From Tersicoccus mangrovi (GTDB taxonomy: Bacteria > Actinomycetota > Actinomycetes > Actinomycetales > Micrococcaceae): a stretch of DNA of 64,000 bases. The stretch lies in contig NZ_JBAJMW010000007.1 of assembly GCF_036881825.1 (NCBI RefSeq), positions 62,001-126,000 on the forward strand, written 5' to 3'. The notes beneath the pieces were generated by a model. It saw nothing but the letters and a program-made list of their open reading frames with translations, was not told the origin of the DNA and did no database searches. Numbering within the stretch: position 1 is the first letter of the stretch; the number at the start of each line of letters is the position of its first letter. Position numbers and translations under genes: made by a program. Shown here one piece after another: positions 17,709 to 27,695 of the stretch.

Positions 17709-19061
17709 TCAGGTGCCGGGAACGACGCGCGGCAGCAGGTCGTCGGCCGGCGGGGCCCAGGTGGCCGGGTCGGCGGGCACCTGCTCGCCGGAGCGGATGT
17801 CCTTGACCTCGTGGCGCACGCCGTCGCCGTCGGTGGTCGTGAACCACACGAAGGGGATGCCGCGGCGATCGGCGTACTTGATCTGCTTGCCGAACTTCGC
17901 GGCGGTGGCGGCGACCTCGGTGGGGACGCCGCGGGCGCGCAGCAGGGTGGCGACGTCGTCGGCGGCCGCCCAGCCGTCCTCGTCGGCGAGGCTGACGAGC
18001 ACGGCGGTGGGCACGGGCCGCGTCGCGGTCGCGAGCTTCTGGGCCAGTACCCGCGCGAGCAGCCGGGTCACGCCGACGGAGAGACCGACGCCGGGGAACC
18101 GGCGGTCACCCTTGACGGCGAGGGCGTCGTAGCGCCCGCCCGAACAGATCGAGCCGAGCGACTCGTGGCCGACCAGGACGGTCTCGTAGACGGTGCCGGT
18201 GTAGTAGTCGAGGCCCCGGGCGATGGAGAGGTCGGCGACGACGCGGCCGGGTGCCCGGCGGCTGGCCAGCCCGATCACCTCGGCCAGCTCGGTGAGACCC
18301 TGTTCGAGCAGCGGGTGCTCGACGCCGAGCGCGCGGACCTGCTCGACGAAACCGGTGTCGGGGGTGCGGATCGCGGCCAGGCGCAGCGCAGCGCGCGCCT
18401 GCTCCTCGGTGGCCCCGCCCGTCTCGACCAGCTCGGCGACCACGCCGTCCTCACCGATCTTCTCGAGCTTGTCGACGGCCCGCAGCACGGCGGCGGGGTC
18501 GGTGACGCCGAGGCCACGGTAGAAGCCCTCGGCGAGCTTGCGGTTGTTGATGCGGATGACGAAGTCGCCGATCGGCAGGGCTTCCAGGGCCTCGGCGGCG
18601 ATCAGGGCCATCTCGACGTCGTACACGAAGGGCAGCTCGCCGTCGCCCACGACGTCGATGTCCGCCTGGGTGAACTCGCGGGCCCGGCCCTCCTGGGGAC
18701 GCTCCCCCCGCCAGCACTTCTGGATCTGGTAGCGCCTGAACGGGAAGGCGAGGTAGCCGGCGTTCTCCACGACGTATCGGGCGAACGGCACGGTCAGGTC
18801 GAAGTGCAGGGCGAGCTGCTGGGGGTCGGTGCGGCCGCCGCGCTCGTCCTCGTCGGCCTGCAGCCGGCTGACGGCGTAGACCTCCTTGTCGATCTCGCCC
18901 TTCTGCAGGAGCGAGCCGACGGTCTCCACGGCGCGGGTCTCGAGCGAGGAGAAGCCGTGCAGTTCGAAGGTGCGACGCAGGCTGTCGAGCACATGCAGCT
19001 CCACCACCCGTTCGGCCGGAAGGAGTTCCGTGAAGCCGGACAGGGATGCTTGACGGGCCAT
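17709..19061 (-). CDS. hisS: histidyl-tRNA synthetase
   Basis: A 450-residue class II HisRS: LSGFTELLPAERVVELHVLDSL, RYQIQKCWRGERPQEGRAREFTQADIDVVG (motif 2), the histidine-specific stretch LDYYTGTVYETVL, GGRYDAL, and motif 3 GVGLSVGVTRLLARV. The C-terminal anticodon-binding domain (about 345-450) is present. ATG 19061 has AAAGGTG 7 nt upstream. A possible minus-strand promoter with -10 TAGACT lies at 19155-19150. It reads toward aspS, 84 bp downstream, likely one transcription unit. Confidence 0.96.
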   Translation of the reverse strand: MARQASLSGFTELLPAERVVELHVLDSLRRTFELHGFSSLETRAVETVGSLLQKGEIDKEVYAVSRLQADEDERGGRTDPQQLALHFDLTVPFARYVVENAGYLAFPFRRYQIQKCWRGERPQEGRAREFTQADIDVVGDGELPFVYDVEMALIAAEALEALPIGDFVIRINNRKLAEGFYRGLGVTDPAAVLRAVDKLEKIGEDGVVAELVETGGATEEQARAALRLAAIRTPDTGFVEQVRALGVEHPLLEQGLTELAEVIGLASRRAPGRVVADLSIARGLDYYTGTVYETVLVGHESLGSICSGGRYDALAVKGDRRFPGVGLSVGVTRLLARVLAQKLATATRPVPTAVLVSLADEDGWAAADDVATLLRARGVPTEVAATAAKFGKQIKYADRRGIPFVWFTTTDGDGVRHEVKDIRSGEQVPADPATWAPPADDLLPRVVPGT

Positions 19062-19351
19062 GGAGCGGCAACACCTTTCGATTCGGGCGGTTCGATGCGG
19101 GGATCGCGTGGCGACGACCGATCGGGCGAGGTCATCACGCGCGCCTGACAGTCTATTCCGCGCGCCGCATCCGCTCCCAACCGCGCTGCTCACCGGGACC
19201 CGGGCTGCCGCAGGAAGCCGCGGACGACGCCGATGCGGGGCCCGACACTGTGACGCTAGACTCAGGCTCCTGAGTCATGTCGCCGGTGCCTGTCTTCGGC
19301 AGTATCCGCCCGTCCGGGTGCCGGTGCAGTACCGAGTAGGAAGTTTCAGCG

Positions 19352-21436
19352 GTGACACACAGTCAGCAATCCGACGAACGCAGCGTCCAGCCCGCCGAGC
19401 AGTCCGGCACCGAGAACACGGTGGTGCCCGATCCGACGGCGGCACCCACCGACGCCCCCGACCATCTCGTCGAGTCCCCGGCCGCCGGTGATGCCGACGC
19501 ATCCGGCGCGGCGCCGACGGCCTCCACGGACGCCGAGACCGGTGAGCCGGCGGACGCACCCGACAACGGCCGGCGCGAGAACGACCAGCCGACCACCTTC
19601 ACGGAGGACGCCGCCGACGCCGACGCGCCGGCCGAGGCCACTCCGAGGGAGCCCGAGCGCGTGACCGAGCCGGCGTCCGAGCCCGCCTCCGCGCCGGAGA
19701 GCGGGGACGACCGACCCGTGGACCCGACGGCCGACGACGAGAGCGACACGTCCTCGCTGGAACACCCGAGCGCCGAGCCCGGCGGCCCGGCCCCCGAGGA
19801 CGCGGCGTCCCGTGCGGACTCCGCTGACGCTGCGCCGGACGAGAACGCGTCCGTCGAGCCCGCGTCACCGGCGACCGACGCGTCCGCGCCGGCGAACGAG
19901 GCGGTGACCACCAAGGCACCTGCCGCGCCGTCGGCACCGGAGCCCTCCGCCGCCCCCACGCCGGCCGCTGCCGCTCCCCACCCCGCCGCACCGCACCCCC
20001 CTGCTCCCCGTCCCGGTGCCCCGCGCCCTGGCGCGCCCGGGGTTGCCACGCCGAAGCCCGGCGCACCGCGCCCGGGGCCTCGGGCGACTCCGCACCCGGC
20101 ACCGCCGACCCCGGCCGCCGTCCGCGGCCCGCACCCGGAGACGTCGTCGTTGCCGGTGATCGCTCCCCCGACGCCGTCGATGACGCCGGAGGAAGCGGCC
20201 CGCTGGGGCCGTGTCGACGCGGACGGGACCGTCTACCTCATCGTGGAGGGCCAGGAGCAGGTCGCCGGGCAGTACCCGGGCGCCCCTGCGGAGGAGGCGC
20301 TGGCCTACTTCGTGCGCAAGTTCGACGAGGTCCGCGGCAAGGTCGAACTGCTCGAGCAGCGGGTGTTCGCCCACGCCCCGAGCGCCGACATGCGCCGCAC
20401 GATCGACCACGCGCGCGAGCAGCTGGCCGAGCGGGCGATGGTCGGCGACGTCCGCGACCTCGAGCAGCGCCTCGACGTGCTCGTCGAGAAGGTGACGGAG
20501 CTCGAGGGCGAGGAGAAGAAGGTCCACGAGCAGGCGCGGCAGGAGGCGGTGAGCGCCCGGGAGGCGATCGTCGTCGAGGCCGAGGAACTCGCCGGCAAGG
20601 ATCCGTCCACCGTGCAGTGGAAGGCCAGCAGCACGCGGATGAACGAGCTGTTCGACGCGTGGAAGAGCGCCCAGAAGAGCGGCGTCCGGCTCCCCCGCAG
20701 CGCCGAGGACGGCCTGTGGAAGCGGTTCCGGACGGCTCGGACGACGTTCGACAAGCACCGCCGGGCGTTCTTCTCGCAGCTGGACGACACCAACGCGACG
20801 GCGCGGCGCGAGAAGGAGAAGCTCATAGCCGAGGCGGAGGCGCTCGCCGGGTCGACCGACTGGGGTGCGACCGCCGGCGAGTATCGGCGCCTGATGGACC
20901 GGTGGAAGGCCTCGCCCCGGGCGAGCCGCAAGGACGACGACGCGCTGTGGGCCCGCTTCCGGGCGGCGCAGGACACGTTCTTCTCGGCGCGGTCGCAGGC
21001 CAACGCGGCCGTGGACGCCGAGTTCTCGGAGAACCTGAAGGTCAAGGAGCAGCTGCTGCGCGAGGCCCAGGGTCTGCTGCCGGTCACCGACCTCGCGGCG
21101 GCCCGCAAGGCGCTCGGCTCCATCCAGGAGCGCTGGGAGGCCGCCGGGAAGGTGCCGCGCGGCGACATGCATCGCATGGAGTCCGGCATGCGCTCCGTCG
21201 AGGACGCCGTCCAGAAGGCCGAGCGTGAGCACTGGCGCCGCACCGATCCCGAGACGAAGGCCCGGACCAACAGCGCGCTCAGCCAGCTCGAGTCGACCAT
21301 CGCCTCCCTGCAGGACGACCTGACCGCCGCCGAGTCCGCGGGCGACCAGAACCGCATCGCCCAGGCCCGCCAGGCGCTGGAGGCGCGGCAGCAGTGGCTC
21401 GAGACGCTGCAGCGATCCGCTCAGGATTTCCGCTGA
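19352..21436 (+). CDS. DUF349 repeat protein with long disordered N-terminus
   Basis: A 694-residue cytosolic protein. Residues 1 to about 265 are low complexity: first Asp/Glu/Thr/Ala-rich, then Pro/Ala-rich with PHPAAPHPPAPRPGAPRPGAPG tandem-like segments. From about 280 a conserved folded part begins (WGRVDADGTVYLIVEGQEQVAGQYPG), followed by a coiled coil and three DUF349 helical repeats, recognised by their recurring W-K-x-L/R-W-K blocks (TVQWKASSTRMNELFDAWKSA, DWGATAGEYRRLMDRWKAS, ALGSIQERWEAAGKVPR). DUF349 proteins are linked to translation/ribosome stress and stringent response loci; the exact role is unknown. GTG 19352 has AGGAAG upstream. A terminator follows. Confidence 0.85.
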   Translation: MTHSQQSDERSVQPAEQSGTENTVVPDPTAAPTDAPDHLVESPAAGDADASGAAPTASTDAETGEPADAPDNGRRENDQPTTFTEDAADADAPAEATPREPERVTEPASEPASAPESGDDRPVDPTADDESDTSSLEHPSAEPGGPAPEDAASRADSADAAPDENASVEPASPATDASAPANEAVTTKAPAAPSAPEPSAAPTPAAAAPHPAAPHPPAPRPGAPRPGAPGVATPKPGAPRPGPRATPHPAPPTPAAVRGPHPETSSLPVIAPPTPSMTPEEAARWGRVDADGTVYLIVEGQEQVAGQYPGAPAEEALAYFVRKFDEVRGKVELLEQRVFAHAPSADMRRTIDHAREQLAERAMVGDVRDLEQRLDVLVEKVTELEGEEKKVHEQARQEAVSAREAIVVEAEELAGKDPSTVQWKASSTRMNELFDAWKSAQKSGVRLPRSAEDGLWKRFRTARTTFDKHRRAFFSQLDDTNATARREKEKLIAEAEALAGSTDWGATAGEYRRLMDRWKASPRASRKDDDALWARFRAAQDTFFSARSQANAAVDAEFSENLKVKEQLLREAQGLLPVTDLAAARKALGSIQERWEAAGKVPRGDMHRMESGMRSVEDAVQKAEREHWRRTDPETKARTNSALSQLESTIASLQDDLTAAESAGDQNRIAQARQALEARQQWLETLQRSAQDFR

Positions 21437-21456
21437 GTTGACCCGAATCGGCCGAC

Positions 21457-21493
21457 GACGGCGCCGGTACCCCACGGGGGTGCCGGCGCCGTC
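21457..21493 (+). terminator. intrinsic terminator after the DUF349 gene
   Basis: A 17-bp stem with one G-U pair (21457-21473 with 21477-21493) and a 3-nt loop, 20 bp past the stop. Confidence 0.8.
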
Positions 21494-21705
21494 GCCGTTC
21501 CGGGTGCGGCGGTCCGCGGCTGTCCTCGCCGCCCGCTGACGGGCCGGTCCAGGTCGTGCGACGGGCGTTCGCGCGATCGTCCCCGCGGCCGCCCTGTGGT
21601 GGACCTCCCCCGGTTCTCCCTCCCCAGCCGACCTGATGAGCCCGATTGTCCACAGACCCGGTCGGCAGCGGCGTCGACCCCTCGCCGCGGGGCGAGACTG
21701 ACGGC

Positions 21706-22257
21706 ATGACCACCGTCCCCCTGCTCCGACCCGGTCGACCGTTCCGCACCGAGGAACTGGCCGTCATGACGCGGGACGGCGTCCTTCGGCGCGTGATTCA
21801 GGACGTGCACGTGGCGGTCGGGATGCCCGAGACTCTCGCCCTCCGGGCACTCGCCCTCGACGCCCTCCTCGACCCGGTGTACCGCCGTCGCGCCCTGGTG
21901 TGCCGCGCGACGGCGGTCTGGTTGCACGTGGGCGGGTCTCCCCCGGCGGTGGTCGACGTACTCCTCGACGCGCGGCGGCGGGCGAAGCGGGCGCCGCCCG
22001 GACTGCGCGTCCACGAGACGGTGTGCGCCGGGGTCGACGCGGCGGTGGTGGCGGGGGTGCTCACCACCTCGCTGCCGCAGACCGTCCTCGACCTCGCCCA
22101 GTACGGCGGCACGGAGGACCTGCCGCTGTTGCGCGCCGCGATCCGTGGGCTGACCCCGGACGCGCGCGGGCAGGTGCGGGAGCGGCTGGCGGACCTGCCC
22201 CGGCGGCCCGGACGCACGGTCGCGCAGGGGCGGCTCGACGCCCTGCTGCCGGCCTGA
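21706..22257 (+). CDS. AbiEi-like (type IV antitoxin-family) hypothetical protein
   Basis: A 183-residue protein whose N-terminus (RPFRTEELAVMTRDGVLRRVIQDVHVAVGMP) resembles the winged-helix region of AbiEi antitoxin-family proteins, followed by a segment with RRALVCRATAVWLHVGG, also typical of these proteins. No partner AbiEii nucleotidyltransferase is adjacent, so a toxin-antitoxin role is not supported here. ATG 21706 begins MTTVPLLRPG; an in-frame upstream ATG would add 20 residues. Converges on rel with a 32-bp gap. Confidence 0.6.
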   Translation: MTTVPLLRPGRPFRTEELAVMTRDGVLRRVIQDVHVAVGMPETLALRALALDALLDPVYRRRALVCRATAVWLHVGGSPPAVVDVLLDARRRAKRAPPGLRVHETVCAGVDAAVVAGVLTTSLPQTVLDLAQYGGTEDLPLLRAAIRGLTPDARGQVRERLADLPRRPGRTVAQGRLDALLPA

Positions 22258-22289
22258 CCTGGCGAGCCGCCCTACCGGAGAGCAGCTCG

Positions 22290-24674
22290 TCAGGTCAGAC
22301 GTGCGCCGCCCGTGGTGCGATGCACGTCGTAGACGCCGTCGATCTTGCGCACGGCCGTGAGGACGTGGTTCAGGTAGCGGGGATCACCCATCTCGAACGA
22401 GAACCGGCTGATGGCCTGCCGGTTGCTCGAGGTGTACACCGTCGCGGAGAGGATGTTGACGTGGTTCTCCGAGAGGACGCGGGTCACGTCGGAGAGCAGA
22501 CTCTTGCGGTCGAGCGCCTCGACCTGGATCTCGACGAGGAACACGCTGGACTGGGTCGGCGCCCACTCGACCTCGACGAACCGTTCCTGCTCGGCGCGCA
22601 TGGGGCCGAGGTTGGAACAGTCGGCCCGGTGCACGGACACGCCGTGCGCACGCGTGATGAACCCGACCACCGGGTCCGGGGGAACGGGGGTGCAGCAGCG
22701 CGCGAGCTTGGCCCACACATCGCCGACGCCCTTGACGAGGATGCCGGAGTCCGAGAACCGGGGCCGCTCCGGTGCAGCGGCCGAGACCGTCTCGGACAGG
22801 TCCTCCTCGGCGCCCTCGTGGCCACCGATCGACTCGACCAGCCAGTCGACCACGCGCCCAGCGGACACCTGGTTGTCGCCGATGGCCGCGTACAGCGCGG
22901 AGATGTCGGCGTGGCGCAACTCGTCGGCGGCGGCGACCAGCAGGTCGTGGGTGATCAGACGCTGCGGCAGGCGTCGCTTGCGCATCGCCTTGGTGAGCTG
23001 GTCCTTGCCCTTCTCGATGTTCTCCTCGCGCCGTTCCTTGGAGAACCAGGCGCGGATCTTGTTGCGGGCGCGGGGCGACTTGACGAAGTTCTGCCAGTCC
23101 TGGCTCGGGCCGGCGCTCTCCGCCTTCGACGTGAAGATCTCGACCCAGTCGCCGTTGGCGAGCTCGCTGTTCAGCGGCACGAGCTTGCCGTTGACCCGGG
23201 CGCCGATCGTGCGGTGACCGACCTCGGTGTGCACGGCGTACGCGAAGTCGACCGGGGTCGAACCGGCGGGCAGCGCCATGACCTCGCCCTTGGGCGTGAA
23301 GACGAAGACTTCCTTCGCATTGATCTCGAACCGCAGCGAGTCGAGGAACTCGTTGGGGTCCGTCGTCTCCTGCTGCCAGGCCACGAGGGAGCGCAGCCAG
23401 TTCATGTCGGTGGTGTCGTGGCTGCCGGAGGCGTCCGTGGCGAGGGTGCGGTCCTTGTACTTCCAGTGCGCCGCGATGCCGTACTCGGCGCGCTTGTGCA
23501 TCTCGTGGGTGCGGATCTGGATCTCCACCGGCTTGCCGCCCGGTCCGATCACCGTCGTGTGCAGCGACTGGTACATGTTGAACTTCGGCATCGCGATGTA
23601 GTCCTTGAACCGGCCCGGCAGCGGGCTCCACCGCGCGTGCAGCGCACCGAGGGTGGCGTAGCAGTCCCGGACCGAGTCGACGAGCACGCGCACACCGGTC
23701 AGGTCGTAGATGTCGTCGAAGTCGCGACCCTTGACGATCATCTTCTGGTAGATCGAGTAGTAGTGCTTCGGCCGGCCGCTGATGGAGGCGCGGATCCGCA
23801 CGGACCGCAGGTCCTCGGCGATCTTGGCACTGACCGCGGCGAGATTCTTCTCCCGCTCCGGGGTGCGATCCCCCACGAGCCGGACGATCTCCTCGTAGAC
23901 CTTCGGGTACAGCGCGGCGAACGAGAGGTCCTCGAGCTCCCACTTGATCGTGTTCAGCCCCAGGCGGTGGGCCAGCGGCGCGAAGATCTCCAGCGTCTCC
24001 CGGGCCTTGCGCGCCGAGGACTCCGGCGAGACGAAACGCCAGGTCCGCGCGTTGTGGAGCCGGTCGGAGAGCTTGATCAGCAGCACGCGGATGTCCTTGG
24101 ACATCGCGACGATCATCTTGCGCACCGTCTCGGACTGCGCGGAGTCGCCGAACGTCACCTTGTCGAGCTTGGTCACGCCGTCGACGAGGCGGGCGACCTC
24201 CTCGCCGAAGTCCTTGCTCAGCTGCTCGATCGTGTACTCGGTGTCCTCCACGGTGTCGTGGAGGAGGGCCGCGGCGAGGGTGGAGCCGGACATGCCGAGC
24301 TCGGCGAGGATCGTGGCGACCGCCACCGGGTGGGTGATGTAGGGGTCACCGCTCTTGCGCTTCTGCCCGCGATGCGCGCGCTCGGCGACGGCGAAGGCCC
24401 GCTGGATGAGGTCGAGGTCCTCGCGCGGGTTGTTGGCCCGCACCGTGCGCATCAGTGGCTCGAGGATCGGCGAATACGCCGTCGTCCCCCGCCCGGTCAG
24501 ACGGGCGATCCGGGACCGGGTGCGCTCACGCCGCCCGGCCGGAGGGGCCGCGGGCGAGGGGCTCGGCCGGCTACCGGCGGGATCGCGAGGAGGCGTGCCG
24601 GTGGTGGTGTCCAGGACGGCGGGCGCGCCCGACTGTGCGGCCATGGACCCGGGGGTCTGGCTCTTCTCGGCCAC
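22290..24674 (-). CDS. rel: bifunctional (p)ppGpp synthetase/hydrolase Rel
   Basis: Makes and degrades (p)ppGpp, the stringent-response alarmone. The 794-residue protein has an N-terminal HD hydrolase domain with intact HDTVEDT, so hydrolysis should be active. The synthetase domain has SGRPKHYYSIYQKM, GVRVLVDSVRDCYATLGALHARW and MYQSLHTTV. TGS (EVFVFTPKGEVMALPAGSTPVDFAYAVH), helical, Zn-finger/RIS (ARCCTPVPPDPVVGFITRAHGVSVHRADC) and C-terminal ACT domains follow. GTG 24674 is preferred over GTG 24680 because GGAGG then has a 5-nt spacing. The first 60 residues are Pro/Ala/Ser-rich. A second, short synthetase lies at 52128-53186. Confidence 0.95.
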   Translation of the reverse strand: MAEKSQTPGSMAAQSGAPAVLDTTTGTPPRDPAGSRPSPSPAAPPAGRRERTRSRIARLTGRGTTAYSPILEPLMRTVRANNPREDLDLIQRAFAVAERAHRGQKRKSGDPYITHPVAVATILAELGMSGSTLAAALLHDTVEDTEYTIEQLSKDFGEEVARLVDGVTKLDKVTFGDSAQSETVRKMIVAMSKDIRVLLIKLSDRLHNARTWRFVSPESSARKARETLEIFAPLAHRLGLNTIKWELEDLSFAALYPKVYEEIVRLVGDRTPEREKNLAAVSAKIAEDLRSVRIRASISGRPKHYYSIYQKMIVKGRDFDDIYDLTGVRVLVDSVRDCYATLGALHARWSPLPGRFKDYIAMPKFNMYQSLHTTVIGPGGKPVEIQIRTHEMHKRAEYGIAAHWKYKDRTLATDASGSHDTTDMNWLRSLVAWQQETTDPNEFLDSLRFEINAKEVFVFTPKGEVMALPAGSTPVDFAYAVHTEVGHRTIGARVNGKLVPLNSELANGDWVEIFTSKAESAGPSQDWQNFVKSPRARNKIRAWFSKERREENIEKGKDQLTKAMRKRRLPQRLITHDLLVAAADELRHADISALYAAIGDNQVSAGRVVDWLVESIGGHEGAEEDLSETVSAAAPERPRFSDSGILVKGVGDVWAKLARCCTPVPPDPVVGFITRAHGVSVHRADCSNLGPMRAEQERFVEVEWAPTQSSVFLVEIQVEALDRKSLLSDVTRVLSENHVNILSATVYTSSNRQAISRFSFEMGDPRYLNHVLTAVRKIDGVYDVHRTTGGARLT

Positions 24675-24879
24675 TGCCACCTCCCTTACTCGGTCAGCAG
24701 TGGTACGGCCGCCGAGGACGTGGGACGACCGTGCGCATCACCGCACCGGCCGTCCGCGAGAACGGTTGTGACAGTTTATGCCCTCCGAACGCAAACGTTT
24801 ACTCTCGGCCGTTGCGACGGCCGGCGTGGCGTTCGGGACGCGTCCGCCGGCCCGCATCGAGGGGCCGGCGTCGGCGTCG

Positions 24880-25872
24880 TCAGACGGTCGTCGCCGCTTC
24901 GCGCCGCGCGGTCACGCGCTCCGCCTGGTGGACCAGGTCCGTCTCCCGCGACCGCAGCGCGGCGTACAGCGGCGCGGCGATGAAGAGGGTCGTGAGCGTG
25001 CCGAGGATGATGCCGATGAACAGCGAGAGCGAGAGGTCCTTCAGCGTGCCCGCACCCAGCAGGTAGGCCCCGATGAAGAGGATCGCCGCGACCGGCAGGA
25101 TCGCCACCACCGAGGTGTTGATCGACCGGACGAGCGTCTGGTTGATCGCGAGGTTCACCTCCTCGGCGAAGCTGCGCTGTGTGTTCGTCGCGATGTTCGC
25201 GGTGTTCTCGCGGATCTTGTCGAACACCACCACGGTGTCGTAGAGCGAGTAGCTCAGCACCGTGAGGAAGCCGATGATCGCCGACGGGGTCACCTCGAAG
25301 CCGCTCAGGGCGTACAGCCCGGCGGTCACGACCATCACGGTCACCAGCCCGCCGAGGGCGCCCACCGACATCTTCCAGGTGCGGAAGTACAGGGCCATGA
25401 GCACGGCGGCGATCACGACGAAGATGACGAGCCCCTGGAGGGCCTGCCGGGTGACGTCCGCGCCCCAGGTGGGTCCGACGAAGGTCGACGTCACCTGGCC
25501 GGCGGACACGTCGTACGCGCTGCGCAGGGCGTCGCGCACCTGCAGCGTCTGGTCGTCGCTGAGCCGTTCCGTCTGCACCCGCATGGTGCCGGGCGCGATG
25601 TTGGTGACGGTCGCGTTCTTGTCGCCGGCGACCGAACTGACCGCCTTCTCGCCGCGATCGATGTCGGTGTGGCTGGTGCCGGAGACGGTGAACTCCGAGC
25701 CGCCGCGGAACTCGATGCCGAGGTTGAAGCCGCCGCTGAGGGTCGGCACGAGGATCGAGCCGACGATCGCGATGATCGCGATGAGGAACCAGATCCGTCG
25801 CTTGCCGACGAAGTCGAAGGAACGGCGACCGCTGTAGAGGTCGTTGCCGAAGCGGGAGAAACTGATCATCAC
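24880..25872 (-). CDS. secF: protein translocase subunit SecF
   Basis: Partner of SecD in the membrane motor that pulls preproteins through SecYEG using the proton gradient. 330 residues, six membrane helices, first periplasmic domain with GFNLGIEFRGGSEFTV, and the conserved SLYDTVVVFDKIRENTA in the core followed by the INQTLVRSINTSV motif. Start is GTG 25872 or ATG 25869; both overlap the secD stop. It is the third gene of yajC-secD-secF. Confidence 0.95.
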   Translation of the reverse strand: MMISFSRFGNDLYSGRRSFDFVGKRRIWFLIAIIAIVGSILVPTLSGGFNLGIEFRGGSEFTVSGTSHTDIDRGEKAVSSVAGDKNATVTNIAPGTMRVQTERLSDDQTLQVRDALRSAYDVSAGQVTSTFVGPTWGADVTRQALQGLVIFVVIAAVLMALYFRTWKMSVGALGGLVTVMVVTAGLYALSGFEVTPSAIIGFLTVLSYSLYDTVVVFDKIRENTANIATNTQRSFAEEVNLAINQTLVRSINTSVVAILPVAAILFIGAYLLGAGTLKDLSLSLFIGIILGTLTTLFIAAPLYAALRSRETDLVHQAERVTARREAATTV

Positions 25873-27623
25873 TCGTCCTCTCCGACAGCGGTGCTGCCGG
25901 AACGATCATGGGTGGCACCGACGCGCTGCTCCGCGGCGCGCCGCTCGGCGATCGTCATGCGCCGCTCGGCCTCACGGCTGGCGCCGGCGTTGCGTCCCTT
26001 GCGGACGGGCGTGCTGCCCGCCCCGGCGAGCACCGGCTCACGGATGCGCCCGGCGCCGCGGTAGAACGGCACCGCGCCGAGCCGCTCCGGGTCCAGCCCG
26101 GACATGCGGTGTCCCCCGCCGAAGAAGCGGGTACGGGCGAGCAACACCATCGTCGGGTGCGTGAACATGAACACGACGATGAGGTCGGCGATCGCGGTCA
26201 GGCCGAGGGTGAACGCGAAGCCGCGCACGTTGCCGACCGCGGCGAAGTAGAGCACGACGGCGGCCAGCAGGTTGACCGCCTTCGAGGCGAGCACCGTCCG
26301 CTTCGCGCGCTTCCAGCCGTGGTCGACGGCGGAGATGACCGACCGGCCCTCACGCAGCTCGTCGCGGATGCGCTCGAAGTAGACGATGAAGGAGTCGGCC
26401 GTCTGCCCGATGGCGACGATCAGGCCGGCGACACCGGCCAGGGACAGGCGGTAGTTGGCGGTCCAGCCGAGGATGGCGATCGCCAGCCAGGTCAGCACGC
26501 CCGCGACCACGAGGGACGCGATGGTCACGAAGCCGAGCAGGCGGTACTGGAAGAGCGAGTAGACGCACACGAGGGCGAGGCCGATGAGGCCCGCGATGAT
26601 GCCCATCAGCAGCTGCTGGCTGCCGAGCGTGGCGGAGATCTGCTGCTCGCTCTGGATCTCGAAGCTGATCGGCAGGGCGCCGTACTTGAGCTGTTCGGAC
26701 AGGGCCTTGGCCGAGTCCTGGGTGAAGTTGCCGGTGATCTGCGGCTTGCCGTCCGTGATCACGGCCTGCGTCACCGGAGCGGAGAGCACCCGGCCGTCGA
26801 GCACGATGGCGAACTGGTTGCGGGGCTGCTGCAGACCGAACAGGCGCTGCGTGACGGCGCGGAACTTGTCGGTGCCAGCGCCGTTGAACTGGATGTTCAC
26901 GGCCCACTGGCCCGTGTTGGCGCCGTTCGCGCCCGTCGTCTGGCCGAAGCTCGCGGTCTGGATGTCCGCGCCGGGCACCTCGACGGGGCCGAGGATGTAC
27001 TTGCCGCCCGTGGACGCGTCGCAGGCGATCGCGGGCTTGGCCGGATCGGTCGGCGGCTGCTGCTTGGCAGCGGCGGCGGGCCGGCAGTCCTTCGCCTCGA
27101 ACGCGCGGTACACCGGCCCGGTGATCCAGTTGGCGTCGCTCGCGTTGGTCGGCTTGGCCTTGGGATTCGGCAGCGCCGAGTCCTTCGCCCGGTTCGCCCC
27201 CGTCACCGGGGCGGCGTCACCGACCTGGAGGACGGGACGGAACGTCATGTCCGCCGACGCCTGGATCAGCTCCCGGGTCTGCGCGCTCGGGATGCCCGGC
27301 ATGCTGACGACGACGTTGCGGCTGGACTGGGTGCTGATCTCCGCCTCGGCGACACCGGAGCCGTCCACACGCTGCCGGATGATCTCCACCGCCTGCGCGA
27401 GCTGTTCCTCGTTGATGTCCGCGCCCGACTGAGTGCGCGGCGCGAGGATCATCTCGGTGCCGCCCTCGAGGTCGAGCGCGAGCTTCGGAGCGGCGCTCGC
27501 CTGACCGGTCAGGGCGCCGCCGGTCAGCACGGCGCCGAGCGCGATGAAGAGGACGGCCAGCCAGATGATGGTGCGACGGGCACCGGACACCGTCCGGTTC
27601 GTACCAGCCCGGTTCTTTGCCAT
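25869..27623 (-). CDS. secD: protein translocase subunit SecD
   Basis: 584 residues with one N-terminal and five C-terminal membrane helices. The first periplasmic domain has LALDLEGGTEMILAP and VSMPGIP; the membrane core has the GLIGLALVCVYSLFQYRLLGFVTI and AIGQTADSFIVYFERIRDELREG blocks. A long periplasmic insertion (about 130-215: NPKAKPTNASDANWITGP... PAAAAKQQPPTDP) is Pro/Ala-rich, as in other actinobacterial SecD. The C-terminus has a cytoplasmic basic extension of about 80 residues. ATG 27623 begins MAKNRAGTNRTVSGARRT. Confidence 0.95.
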   Translation of the reverse strand: MAKNRAGTNRTVSGARRTIIWLAVLFIALGAVLTGGALTGQASAAPKLALDLEGGTEMILAPRTQSGADINEEQLAQAVEIIRQRVDGSGVAEAEISTQSSRNVVVSMPGIPSAQTRELIQASADMTFRPVLQVGDAAPVTGANRAKDSALPNPKAKPTNASDANWITGPVYRAFEAKDCRPAAAAKQQPPTDPAKPAIACDASTGGKYILGPVEVPGADIQTASFGQTTGANGANTGQWAVNIQFNGAGTDKFRAVTQRLFGLQQPRNQFAIVLDGRVLSAPVTQAVITDGKPQITGNFTQDSAKALSEQLKYGALPISFEIQSEQQISATLGSQQLLMGIIAGLIGLALVCVYSLFQYRLLGFVTIASLVVAGVLTWLAIAILGWTANYRLSLAGVAGLIVAIGQTADSFIVYFERIRDELREGRSVISAVDHGWKRAKRTVLASKAVNLLAAVVLYFAAVGNVRGFAFTLGLTAIADLIVVFMFTHPTMVLLARTRFFGGGHRMSGLDPERLGAVPFYRGAGRIREPVLAGAGSTPVRKGRNAGASREAERRMTIAERRAAEQRVGATHDRSGSTAVGEDE

Positions 27624-27695
27624 GGGGGGAGGGTCTCCTGCGGACGCGGCGCCCACCCCGCGGGTGAGCCTGGTGTGGTGGGCGCCGGCGTCGGG

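Noticed and set aside
21706..22257. AbiEi-like protein as half of a type IV toxin-antitoxin system
   Set aside because: No AbiEii-like nucleotidyltransferase lies next to it; the neighbours are DUF349 and rel. Kept only as a family-like hypothetical protein.
21900..24983. 1027-codon plus-strand frame opposite rel
   Set aside because: Antisense shadow; the Rel protein on the minus strand has all expected motifs.
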